Assembly (NCBI GenBank): GCA_965247035.1
Contig: CBDFGJ010000003.1
Span: forward strand, 1,054,001 to 1,118,000
Direction of reading: 5' to 3'
Origin: Azophilus sp965247035
GTDB taxonomy: Bacteria; Pseudomonadota; Gammaproteobacteria; Pseudomonadales; Azotimanducaceae
Length of the DNA: 64,000 bases
The translations under genes and the position numbers were made by a program. This document shows, one piece after another, positions 7,597 through 16,013 of this stretch. How positions within the stretch are numbered: the first letter of the stretch is position 1; every line of letters starts with the position of its first letter. Under the pieces are notes generated by a model. That model made no database searches. It had not been told where the DNA came from and saw only the letters and a program-made list of their open reading frames with translations.

Positions 7597-9813
7597 GTGA
7601 AATACAACCCACTGGCACCTGCGCTCATAGCATTGGCGGCGAGTTGGGCGGCCGCCGTCAATGCCGCTGCTCCAAGCGCCGCCATTCTGGAGGAGGTTCT
7701 GATCACCGCCCAGAAAAAAAAGGCGGCGGAGAATTTACAGGATGTTCCCAAATCGATCTCGGTGTACTCCGGCGAGCAGGTGGAAGCCATTTTTGCGGTT
7801 GATCTAACGGATATCGGGCTCACCACGCCAAACGCCAGTCTATCCTCAATTCCCACCTTTCCGGGAGTAGCTAACTTCGTCATCCGCGGCATGGGAACCG
7901 TCGGTCAAAGCATTCCGTCGGCCGACCCGGCCGTTGGGGTGATGATAGACGGTGTGCCGTTGGGCACGATCTATGGCGTGCTGACGGATTTGTTCGACCT
8001 TGAGTCCATCGAGGTGCTGCGGGGTCCGCAGGGTACGCTGTTCGGTCGAAACGTCACGGGTGGGGCGGTGATCATGCGCACCAAGCGTCCCACGGAAACC
8101 TTCGAAGGCAAATTCAAGGCGGCCGTCGGGAGTGACGGCAAGCGGGATGCCGCAGCCGTTTTCAGCGGTCCGCTTGGCGACAAATGGGCAGCAAAAATAG
8201 CCGTTTTGTCCAAAGATCGTGACGACTACTGGAAAAATCTCACCTTGGGCGGGAGCCAGGGCGCGAGTCGAACTTTGCTGATACGTCCCGCTTTGGCCTA
8301 CCGCGCCAATAACTTTGACGGCATCTTGATTGTCGAGCGCGGCAACATGGCGGGCGATGGCCTTGGGGCTTTCACATGGTGGGCGGACGGCGGTGCGGCC
8401 GGCGGCGGCTTCGAAGTCGATCCCTACGATGAGCGGGTCACCTATCAGGGCGACACAGGGGAGAGTGATCTCGACTGGACTCAGGCATCACTCGAAGTCA
8501 ATTGGAACCTTTGGGGCGGTGTATTGACGGGTGTGTATGGGTATCGGGATCTGCGACAGGATATGGCCGCGGACATCGATGGGTTCCCTGGCGCCCGGTA
8601 TCATTTCGCTAATGGGAGCTCCTTGGAACAGGAGCAAGATAGCTTAGAGGTGCGCTGGGCCGGTGGTGTCACCAACGCCATCACCCTCAGAACAGGTGGT
8701 TACTACTTTAGCCAAGACTATACCTATGCGGAAAGGCGCATCCTGCTTGATGCCGTCGACCGGCGTGGCGTATCCAGTGTTGAACATGAAACCTATAGCC
8801 TGTTTGCCCAGGCCGATTTCCAGTTGGCCGAAGCCTTTACCTTGATAGTCGGCGGGCGCTTTACTACCGAAAAAAAGAAAGCGGGCATCGGGCTGATCGG
8901 CGACCCGAATGCAATCGGGGATTGCGCGACGGTTAGTCCTCCAGAGGACTTCAATCATCCCGCTTTCTTACGAGATTGCCAACCCGTTTTGCGAGACTCG
9001 GAAAACTGGAGCAACTTCAGTCCCAAGCTGGGGCTTTCCTGGCATCTATCCGACAACGCCATGGCCTTCGCCAGTTACACCCGCGGCTTCCGCAGCGGTG
9101 GCTATAACGTGCGCTTTACCGACTTGAGTTATACCGGGCCGAATCCCGCCAGTACGCCCGGACCCTATGATGAGGAAACGGTCGATGCCTTGGAAGTCGG
9201 CATCAAGTCCGAACTATGGGGTGGAAAGGCGAGAATCAACACCTCTATTTTTGTTAATCACTATGATGACCTGCAACGCACCGCTTTGAACGAATCCGGC
9301 GGCCAGGAAATTCTCAACGCGGCCAGTGCGATGATTCGGGGTGGGGAAATCGACGCCGTAGTAGCGGTTACCGACCGTTTCACGCTGCAGGCCAGCTTGG
9401 GTTATACAGACGCCAAGTATGATGAATTTCAAGCCGCCGAGCAGGCAACCGGCAAAAGCGCGTCCGCTCTGCGCTTCGTCATGGCGCCGGAATTCACCTA
9501 CAACTTGGCGGCGGTATACGAGATGCGGATATCGACCAACTCCTCACTCAGTTGGCGAGCCTCCTATTCATACGTTGACGATACGTTCAGCGACGACTTC
9601 AACCGTGCGGCCAATGAAGACTATGCGTTGATTGATGCCAGCCTGACTTGGGCGACCGAGGATGGCTTGAAGGTTGCCGTATTTGGTAAGAACATCACGG
9701 ACGAAGTGTATTACGATTTTGGCACCAACTTCAGCACCGGGAGTCTGGCGGTTCAATCATTTTGGCTCACCCCGCCAAGAACTTACGGACTGGAGTTGAC
9801 CTACGAGTTTTAA
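7597..9813 (+). CDS. TonB-dependent outer-membrane receptor
   Basis: A 738-residue receptor starting at GTG 7597, with AGGA just upstream. The signal peptide ends near ANAA (residue 23); the TonB-box-like EEVLITAQK is at 32-40; the plug covers about 45-160 with IEVLRGPQGTLFGRN; the beta-barrel ends in LELTYEF with the expected terminal Phe. It belongs to the same broad receptor class as the other two in the window but is not a close duplicate. It stands alone between the metG remnant and an IS5 relic, so neighbours give no clue to the ligand. Confidence 0.92.
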   Translation: MKYNPLAPALIALAASWAAAVNAAAPSAAILEEVLITAQKKKAAENLQDVPKSISVYSGEQVEAIFAVDLTDIGLTTPNASLSSIPTFPGVANFVIRGMGTVGQSIPSADPAVGVMIDGVPLGTIYGVLTDLFDLESIEVLRGPQGTLFGRNVTGGAVIMRTKRPTETFEGKFKAAVGSDGKRDAAAVFSGPLGDKWAAKIAVLSKDRDDYWKNLTLGGSQGASRTLLIRPALAYRANNFDGILIVERGNMAGDGLGAFTWWADGGAAGGGFEVDPYDERVTYQGDTGESDLDWTQASLEVNWNLWGGVLTGVYGYRDLRQDMAADIDGFPGARYHFANGSSLEQEQDSLEVRWAGGVTNAITLRTGGYYFSQDYTYAERRILLDAVDRRGVSSVEHETYSLFAQADFQLAEAFTLIVGGRFTTEKKKAGIGLIGDPNAIGDCATVSPPEDFNHPAFLRDCQPVLRDSENWSNFSPKLGLSWHLSDNAMAFASYTRGFRSGGYNVRFTDLSYTGPNPASTPGPYDEETVDALEVGIKSELWGGKARINTSIFVNHYDDLQRTALNESGGQEILNAASAMIRGGEIDAVVAVTDRFTLQASLGYTDAKYDEFQAAEQATGKSASALRFVMAPEFTYNLAAVYEMRISTNSSLSWRASYSYVDDTFSDDFNRAANEDYALIDASLTWATEDGLKVAVFGKNITDEVYYDFGTNFSTGSLAVQSFWLTPPRTYGLELTYEF

Positions 9814-10060
9814 CGCGGCGGTTTTCCCCTCAACCAACGCCGGCCCGGCGCAGCCACCACGTTTCCCGCCCCGCTTCCACGGCTTGTTCGCCCCAACAGC
9901 GGACATCGCGGGCGCATCGTGCCGAGGCGCAACCCCGTGCATTGCTGCGAATCACGAGACGAGACCCTGACATCAAGCCACAGCTAGAGGCCTGGCAAAA
10001 ACTCATCACGCGCTGAAGACTAATAAAATCCAAGCTTCAGCCGGATGTAGTAAAGGCTGC

Positions 10061-10194
10061 CTAGAGACACTCTGATCAATTTCAATTATTGAAAGATAAT
10101 TGCAGTGATTTTTAATCAAATGGGAAGACCCATGCGCCAACAATCGCTGACCGGCGGATTAGATGACTATACTACGGAAGAAAAACAGGAATAG
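10061..10194 (+). mobile_element. IS5-family left-end relic with transposase start
   Basis: CTAG at 10061-10064 is followed by AGACACTCTGATCAATTTC, an IS5-like inverted-repeat end, then after 50 bases by an ATG at 10132 reading MRQQSLTGGLDDYTTEEKQE and a stop. MRQ(Q/K)-L-G-F-Y is the usual beginning of IS5-group transposases, and CTAG fits the YTAR target of that group. Only the first 20 codons remain. The end resembles the MITE ends found elsewhere in this window. No other gene is recognised in 9814-10219. Confidence 0.55.
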
Positions 10195-10219
10195 AAGTGT
10201 ATCTTCTATTCCATATTTA

Positions 10220-11020
10220 CTATGCAGCCACTTCATTTCCGCATTCAGGGCAAAATTTCATTGTTGTATCAGGAAGCATAGCGTTGCATTCATCACAATA
10301 GAGAGTGTTGAGTTTTTTTCTAAGCATTGCCACATGGATTACGCAAGGAATTGTTACCTTATATGCGGGGCCAGCTAAATCTACTGCGGTCCATAAGCCT
10401 GTGATTGCCAATCCAATAGGCCCTGTTAATACAGAAGCTGTCTTCACCAGTGCGGTATTGGTCGCAAACATCAAACCTCTTCCAAGCACTGACCTAGCTA
10501 TCTGGTTCGCAGTAATTAAAGTCAACTGATAAGAATAGAATCCTCCCGATCTAAAAATAGCAATAAAAGCAGATGTGGCAATCCTTCCTTTGTTTATGCT
10601 TAAGCCACCTTTACCTCCTATAGCATCCATAATCTCCAGTTTACCTTCATCAGGCATTTCGTCCAAAGTTATAGTTAGGGCAGTTTCCAATATTGCGTTT
10701 TCTATACCTTCAATATCTCTTTCTTTGTTATATGGAGCTTTGATCTTTGATGCTACATCACAGACTATTTCGTGGTAATCAGGACCCTTACCACGTCGAA
10801 AAGAATTCGCAAATGAGTTGCCACCCATATCTCTAATTTCTTTTGCTATTAAATCAGCGTATTCGGAGTGAGCAGGTTCGTGCAGTTTGTAAGTGTCGTG
10901 AATGGTTAGATTCTCTGAGAATTTTTTCTTGAGGTACTCGACAAGTGGTTCTAAGTCTTCATCTGAAGCCTTCTCTAGAATAGGGTTTAGATCTCTATCA
11001 AATATGGCTGTATTTTTCAT
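10220..11020 (-). CDS. YaaW-family protein with C-terminal zinc ribbon
   Basis: The ATG at 11020 (MKNTAIFDRDLNPILEKAS) is preceded by AAAGGAGT and gives 266 residues; the frame is open further upstream only through IS1595 debris. The body matches the YaaW/UPF0174 family: the EIRDMGGNSFANSFR motif near 65, the YHEIVCDV segment, a central helical region with glycine-rich hydrophobic helices, and the closing block AYKVTIPCVIHVAMLR. E. coli YaaW ends there, but this protein adds a rubredoxin-like zinc ribbon with C242-x2-C245 and C257-x2-C260. Function of the family is not established; members are predicted to associate with membranes. The gene is AT-rich and lies between IS5 and IS1595 relics, suggesting transfer. 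Confidence 0.8.
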   Translation of the reverse strand: MKNTAIFDRDLNPILEKASDEDLEPLVEYLKKKFSENLTIHDTYKLHEPAHSEYADLIAKEIRDMGGNSFANSFRRGKGPDYHEIVCDVASKIKAPYNKERDIEGIENAILETALTITLDEMPDEGKLEIMDAIGGKGGLSINKGRIATSAFIAIFRSGGFYSYQLTLITANQIARSVLGRGLMFATNTALVKTASVLTGPIGLAITGLWTAVDLAGPAYKVTIPCVIHVAMLRKKLNTLYCDECNAMLPDTTMKFCPECGNEVAA

Positions 11021-11079
11021 TTTGACTCCTTTTTTAGGGAATTGTGTAGCAAAATCCGCAAAAGTATGCCTAGCTTGGG

Positions 11080-11250
11080 CGACTGCGGAGCTTCCAGCGC
11101 TCCTCGCGTCGGGTGGCTGATATCGTCTTGGCAGCCGTAGTGGGGGGGGCAGGTCGGAGCGCCGCCCCAACGCACCTGCTCGAACTACTTGATGCAGGAC
11201 TCCTCGGTCGGGAACATCCTGAACAGTTGCGGAACGCTGATGGTTTCCAC
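11080..11250 (-). pseudogene. IS1595-family transposase, N-terminal remnant
   Basis: The minus strand reads ETISVPQLFRMFPTEESCIK, then a TAG stop (11185-11187), then FEQVRWGGAPTCPPHYGCQ, the zinc-binding N-terminus of IS1595 transposases. Similarity fades after about 55 residues, so this is a dead N-terminal fragment. It lies directly upstream of the YaaW-family gene. The remaining 11251-11620 stretch holds no recognisable gene. Confidence 0.75.
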
Positions 11251-11620
11251 GACTTGCTGCCGCTGTGGATTGGGTCTCCGTCCTAGTCATACTCAACGGC
11301 TGCCACTGGTCTAGCTCTTGCCCGGGCGCTGCAAATTATCGTCCTGCATTATAAGGCATGGTGCAAGGTCTTTTTTCGGATTCTGCTACACAATTCCTAC
11401 GCCCTCCGGGTAAAGACCACTTTGTTTCACGGGCGCGACCTATCCACCGGGCGACCAGCTCCTGCGCGCTCCAGATGAGGGCCTGCCGACACGTTAGCGC
11501 GTTCGTTGCGCAAATGTCGCACAAGAATTGGAGACTTATAGGCTGCAATTCCGCTAGTCTCCTCAAACAAAATGTTCCTTTCTGAAAGCGTCAAGCCTTC
11601 ATCTCACCACAGCTGACATT

Positions 11621-12307
11621 GTGACGACCCGATTGAAGATTTCCGATTGGCGCCCTGAGGACCGCCCGCGAGAGCGCTTGCTGGCGGCGCAGCACGCGGA
11701 GTTGAGCGATGCCGAAATCCTCGCCGTGCTGATGCGTACGGGCCAAGGGGACTGCAACGCCATTGACCTTGGCTGCCGATTGTTGGCGGACTACGGCTCC
11801 TTTCGCGACTTGCTGGATGCGCCAGCGGCGGAATTGCTTGCTCGCCCAGGGCTAGGCCCCGCCCGTGTGGCCAGCCTGAAGGCGGTGCTGCCCATTGCCG
11901 GGCGCTACGCCGCCTGCAGGTTGAAGGAGCGCCAAACCTTGGTGGGTTCTCAAGACGCGGCCATGTTCATCACCGCGAAATATGCCGGGTTGGAGCGGGA
12001 GGTCTTTAGTTGCATTTTCCTGGATGCCCGAAACAGGATGATCCACTTCGAGAAAATGTTTTACGGTTCGGTGGACCGAGCCAACGTGTTTCCCCGCGAG
12101 ATCGCCAAGGCGGCCTTGGATTGCAACGCCGCGTCAATCATTTTCGCCCACAACCACCCCTCGGGGGTAGCCGATCCGTCGCCGACGGACGTGGAGCTCA
12201 CCAACGAACTGACCAACATACTCAAGGAGCTGGACATCAAGGTGCTAGACCACTTGATCGTGGGCAATGACCGCACCGTATCCATGGCGGAGCGAGGGTT
12301 GGTTTAA
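11621..12307 (+). CDS. radC: RadC-like JAB/MPN-domain protein
   Basis: A 228-residue protein from GTG 11621, close to the usual RadC length. The N-terminal part has the UPF0758 helix-hairpin-helix-like region (DRPRERLLAAQHAELSDAEILAVLMRTG, split by family convention; GLGPARVASLKA near 75-90). The C-terminal JAB domain carries the metal motif HNHPSGVADPSPTD, with H-x-H and the distal Asp. Despite its name, a direct repair role for RadC is not supported in E. coli; homologues are common near mobile elements and promote integration in some systems. Here it sits between two pieces of IS1595 transposase, which might reflect that association or simply IS insertion at both ends. Confidence 0.9.
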   Translation: MTTRLKISDWRPEDRPRERLLAAQHAELSDAEILAVLMRTGQGDCNAIDLGCRLLADYGSFRDLLDAPAAELLARPGLGPARVASLKAVLPIAGRYAACRLKERQTLVGSQDAAMFITAKYAGLEREVFSCIFLDARNRMIHFEKMFYGSVDRANVFPREIAKAALDCNAASIIFAHNHPSGVADPSPTDVELTNELTNILKELDIKVLDHLIVGNDRTVSMAERGLV

Positions 12308-12309
12308 GG

Positions 12310-12490
12310 TGCGAGCCCCTCATTTGCCGGACAAGCGCCTCCATCCGGTCACCTGTATCGATCCCGCAGTTGCCCTCGTTCAGCCGAAAGCCGGCCTCGT
12401 TGACGTACCGGCGAAGAAGCTTCGGGGAGACGTGGTGCCACGTTCCATGAATCGACCGCTTGAGCACCGCCCAAACCGCCTCCATGCCGC
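12310..12490 (-). pseudogene. IS1595-family transposase, C-terminal remnant
   Basis: The minus strand reads SGMEAVWAVLKRSIHGTWHH and then LRRYVNEAGFRLNEGN, the DDE-domain end of IS1595 transposases including the conserved Glu and the RYVNE-FR-N block. It begins abruptly near 12490 and ends by the radC stop codon. Its order relative to the N-terminal piece at 11080-11250 means that the two cannot be one interrupted copy. Confidence 0.75.
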
Positions 12491-12588
12491 TCCTCAGACC
12501 AACCTAAGAGGTTGCAGACGCAAACCGGGCAAATTCAGACGGTGATATCCGCTACAATACCCAGCGGAACAACTCATGGAGGCACTCC

Positions 12589-13365
12589 ATGTTGGCCATC
12601 ATCTCGCCGGCCAAGGCACTGGACTTTGGCAACCGTGCGCCGACGCGGAAATTCACCACGCCGGAGTTTCTAGACGATGCGGGCGAATTGATTGCGCAGC
12701 TACGCTCCTTCGCACCACAGGACTTGGCTAAGCTGATGCACATCAGCAGCGACCTCGCCCAACTGAATTACGACCGCTACGCCGCATGGAACGCACCATT
12801 CACCCGCAGGAACGCCAAGCAAGCCATGTTCGCTTTCAACGGAGACGCCTACCGGGCGCTCAAGGCCGCCGAGTTCAGTGAGCGCGACCTTTCTTGGGCG
12901 CAAAAGCACTTGCGCATTCTTTCTGGCCTGCATGGTCTGTTGAAGCCTTTGGACCTCATTCAGCCCCACCGGCTGGAGATGGGTTCCCAACTGGCGAACC
13001 AACGCGGCGATGACCTTTATGCCTTCTGGCGCACTAAGGTGACGATGGCATTGAACGAGGCCATCGACGCCCAACGGCAGCCCATTCTCATCAATTTGGC
13101 ATCAAACGAATACTTCAGCGCCCTAGATGCGAGCGGGATTGAAGCGCGGATCATCACGCCGATGTTCAAGGACTGGAAGAACGGGCGCTACAAGTTGATC
13201 TCGCTCCGCGCCAAGCGGGCGCGGGGACTGATGGCGGCCTATCTCATCAAGAACCGCATCTCCACCCTCAAAGCTCTGCGGAAATTTGACTGGGAGGGTT
13301 ACAACTACTGCCCATCCAAGTCCAGCTACAACAACTGGGCGTATCTGCGCAGCCGCCCCCCTTAG
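12589..13365 (+). CDS. yaaA: Peroxide stress protein YaaA (UPF0246)
   Basis: The 258-residue product has the family hallmarks: MLAIISPAKALDF at the N-terminus, the SGLHGLLKPLDLIQPHRLEMG block near 120-140, LINLASNEYFSALD near 165, and the C-terminal lysine/arginine-rich GRYKLISLRAKRARGLMA. In E. coli YaaA binds DNA and lowers damage from hydrogen peroxide by limiting free iron. GGAGG occurs 6 bases upstream of the ATG. Length matches the family. It is monocistronic, with relic repeats on both sides. Confidence 0.92.
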   Translation: MLAIISPAKALDFGNRAPTRKFTTPEFLDDAGELIAQLRSFAPQDLAKLMHISSDLAQLNYDRYAAWNAPFTRRNAKQAMFAFNGDAYRALKAAEFSERDLSWAQKHLRILSGLHGLLKPLDLIQPHRLEMGSQLANQRGDDLYAFWRTKVTMALNEAIDAQRQPILINLASNEYFSALDASGIEARIITPMFKDWKNGRYKLISLRAKRARGLMAAYLIKNRISTLKALRKFDWEGYNYCPSKSSYNNWAYLRSRPP

Positions 13366-13420
13366 GCATCCAACAATCCAATGCTGCTGGCAGGCCAACC
13401 AAGCGATGCCTTTTATGGCG

Positions 13421-13637
13421 CCACCTTAAGCGGAGCGGACCTGATTGGGCCCGAGCCCCGGGCGGATTTGCGGCGCTTACCCGCCGCCGCACGGTCCCAT
13501 TGCCGTGCATGGGGATGGGCGTAGGCACGAGCTTAACGCGCCGTTCGATAAACGCCCCAAGCCCACTCTTTTCAGGCCAGCCACCCGCCGCACGGCCCCG
13601 TTGCCGCGCCGAGGGATGGGCGCGGGCACGAACTTAA
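13421..13637. repeat. Dispersed repeat A copy plus an internal direct repeat
   Basis: CCACCTTAAGCGGAGCGGAC at 13421-13440 begins a copy of a repeat seen also at 31374, 50119 and, inverted, at 23901 and 53733. Downstream, two similar segments follow each other (about 13482-13535 and 13575-13637), each containing GCCGCACGG-CCC, GGGATGGGCG and GGCACGA-CTTAACGC. The 13366-13737 interval contains no gene I can support. Confidence 0.55.
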
Positions 13638-13737
13638 CGCACCGGCAGGTCAGCGCATCGAATCCAGTCCACTTCAGAACCGGCCGATCGCATTGGAACT
13701 CCCCTGAACTCGTTTTGTTGCTGGCGCCACAGCGACC

Positions 13738-15936
13738 TCAGCCGCCATCGGCTGCTCGTGCCATCGCCTTAGCTTGTCGGCGACCGGCGTGGAGGATGGG
13801 TTCGGTGTAGCCGCTGGGCTGATAAATTCCTTTGAAAATCAAATCCTTGGCGGCTTGAAAGGCGATGCTGGCATCGGTTTCGGGCGTCATGGGCCGATAG
13901 GCTGGGTCCTGGGCGTTCTGGGCGTCCACCACCGCCGCCATACGCTCCAAGGTCTCAAGCACCTGGGCTTGCGTGCAGATGCCGTGGTGCAGCCAGTTGG
14001 CGATGTGCTGGCTGGATATGCGCAACGTGGCTCGGTCCTCCATTAGCCCCACGTCGTTGATGTCCGGCACCTTGGAGCAACCCACCCCTTGGTCTATCCA
14101 GCGCACAACGTAGCCGAGAATGCCCTGGGCATTGTTGTCCAGTTCAGCCTGCACATCCTCAGCGGAAAGATTTTCACCGGCCAAGAGCGGGATGCACAGA
14201 ATGTCATCCACGCTGGCGGGCGCGCGCCGCTCCAACTCCGCTTGTCGGTCCGCCACATTGACCTGATGATAGTGCATGGCGTGCAAGGTGGCGGCGGTCG
14301 GCGAGGGCACCCAAGCGGTGTTGGCTCCCGCCATGGGATGGCCGATCTTGACCCGCAGCATGTCCGCCATCTCGTCCGGCTTAGGCCACATGCCCTTGCC
14401 AATTTGGGCGCGACCGCGAAAACCGGTCATTAGCCCCACATCCACATTGGCGTCTTCGTAGGCCGCAATCCAAGGCTCAGCCTTGATTCGTTCCTTCGGC
14501 AGAAAAGCGCCCGCCTGCATACTGGTGTGGATTTCATCTCCGGTGCGGTCCAGAAAGCCGGTGTTAATGAAGACGATGCGCTGCCGCGCTTGGTGGACGC
14601 AGGCGTGAAGATTCACCGAGGTGCGTCGTTCTTCGTCCATGACGCCAATTTTCAGGGTATTGCGCACCAGACCCAAGGTGTCCTCCACCATGGCGAACAA
14701 CTCCGTCGTCAACGCCACTTCCTGCGGCCCGTGCATCTTCGGCTTGACGATGTATATGCTGCCGCTACGGGAATTTCGGAACGGGTTGCTGCCGCGCAGA
14801 TCATGCACAGCCGCCAATGAGGTAACGAAGGCGTCAAGGAAGCCTTCCGGCATCTCCCGCCCAGCCCCATACAGCACCGCATCGGTGGTCATCAAGTGGC
14901 CAACGTTGCGCACCAGCATCAGGCTGCGTCCTGGCAAAACCAAGGGCTGGCCATCTGCGCCCGTATAGGTCCGGTCCGCGTTCAGCCGCCGAACGAGGGT
15001 GCGCCCGCCCTTCTGCAACGTCTCCTGCAAATCGCCCTTCATCAAGCCCAGCCAGTTGCCGTAGACGAGGCACTTGTCCTCGGCATCCACCGCCGCCACG
15101 GAGTCTTCGCAATCCTGAATGGTGGTGACAGCGGACTCCAGCACAACATCCTTGACGCCGGCGGGATGGGCGGCGCCCACCGCATGGCCGTGGTCTATCT
15201 GAATTTCAATGTGCAGGCCGTTGCGCCGCAGCAGAATCGCGCTGGGCTCGTCGTCGCCGATGTGACCTTGAAACTGCGATGGGTTCAGCAACCCGGTGTT
15301 GCCGCCATTCGCCAGCACCGCCCGCAGCACATTGCCGTCCTCGCTGCGACCGAGGGCGTACAGGTGCACATCCGCATGGCTGGCGCGGTCCAAGGGGACG
15401 GACTGGTCCAGAAATTCGGCAGCTCTTGTAATGACCAGTGCACCTCGGGCCGGGTTATAGCTGTCGCCTTTCTCCCGCCCCGGCTCCTCCGGCAGCACAT
15501 CGGTGCCGTAAAGGGCGTCGTAAAGACTGCCCCAACGGGCGTTGGCCGCGTTCAGGGCATAGCGGGCGTTCATCACCGGCACCACCAATTGCGGGCCGGC
15601 CAAGGTTGCAATCTCCGGGTCCACGTTCTCGGTTTCCAGCAAGAAGTCGGCCGCAGACGGCTCAAGGTAGCCAATCTCCACCAAGAACGCCTTGTACTCG
15701 CCAGCGTCCAACCGCTGGCCCTTGCGCTGTAAGTGCCAACGGTCAATTTGCGCTTGCAGCTGCTCCCGTTTGTCTAGCAACGCCCGGTTTTTTGGCCCCA
15801 ACTTTTGCACCGCGGCCTCAAGCCCGGCCCAGAACGTCGCCGCCTCCACGCCGCTGTCCGGCAGCATGCGGTTCAGCACCAGGTCATTGAGTTCGGCCGC
15901 GACCGAAAGGCCGCTCCACTGCACCCGTTGCGCCAT
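13738..15936 (-). CDS. glcB: Malate synthase G
   Basis: A 732-residue protein from ATG 15936, preceded by AAGGACAG; the open frame continues upstream but that part has no family similarity. It condenses glyoxylate and acetyl-CoA to malate in the glyoxylate shunt. Recognisable blocks include AGPQLVVPVMNARYALNAAN near 130, DCEDSVAAVDAEDK near 270, the glyoxylate/Mg-site region RSGSIYIVKPKMHGPQEV near 430, GIMDEERRTS, FINTGFLDRTGDEIHTSM, and the C-terminal LEDRATLRISSQHIANWLHHG equivalent (MEDRATLRISSQ) followed by GYTEPILHAGR. Length equals E. coli GlcB. It is divergent from the nuclease-like module at 16014. No isocitrate lyase or glc operon genes are adjacent. Confidence 0.96.
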   Translation of the reverse strand: MAQRVQWSGLSVAAELNDLVLNRMLPDSGVEAATFWAGLEAAVQKLGPKNRALLDKREQLQAQIDRWHLQRKGQRLDAGEYKAFLVEIGYLEPSAADFLLETENVDPEIATLAGPQLVVPVMNARYALNAANARWGSLYDALYGTDVLPEEPGREKGDSYNPARGALVITRAAEFLDQSVPLDRASHADVHLYALGRSEDGNVLRAVLANGGNTGLLNPSQFQGHIGDDEPSAILLRRNGLHIEIQIDHGHAVGAAHPAGVKDVVLESAVTTIQDCEDSVAAVDAEDKCLVYGNWLGLMKGDLQETLQKGGRTLVRRLNADRTYTGADGQPLVLPGRSLMLVRNVGHLMTTDAVLYGAGREMPEGFLDAFVTSLAAVHDLRGSNPFRNSRSGSIYIVKPKMHGPQEVALTTELFAMVEDTLGLVRNTLKIGVMDEERRTSVNLHACVHQARQRIVFINTGFLDRTGDEIHTSMQAGAFLPKERIKAEPWIAAYEDANVDVGLMTGFRGRAQIGKGMWPKPDEMADMLRVKIGHPMAGANTAWVPSPTAATLHAMHYHQVNVADRQAELERRAPASVDDILCIPLLAGENLSAEDVQAELDNNAQGILGYVVRWIDQGVGCSKVPDINDVGLMEDRATLRISSQHIANWLHHGICTQAQVLETLERMAAVVDAQNAQDPAYRPMTPETDASIAFQAAKDLIFKGIYQPSGYTEPILHAGRRQAKAMARAADGG

Positions 15937-16013
15937 CAAACTGTCCTTGCGGCTTCTGCCGCCACAAAAAAGTGGGCTAGTATAACGGCAACGAAAGGGG
16001 ATGAACGGCGACC

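Noticed and set aside
11021..11296. N-terminal 92-residue extension of the YaaW-family protein
   Set aside because: It is IS1595 transposase DNA read in a wrong frame; the AAAGGAGT-preceded ATG at 11020 is the better start.
14896..15732. 278-residue plus-strand ORF
   Set aside because: Antisense shadow of malate synthase G, whose full-length family match and codon use leave no doubt.
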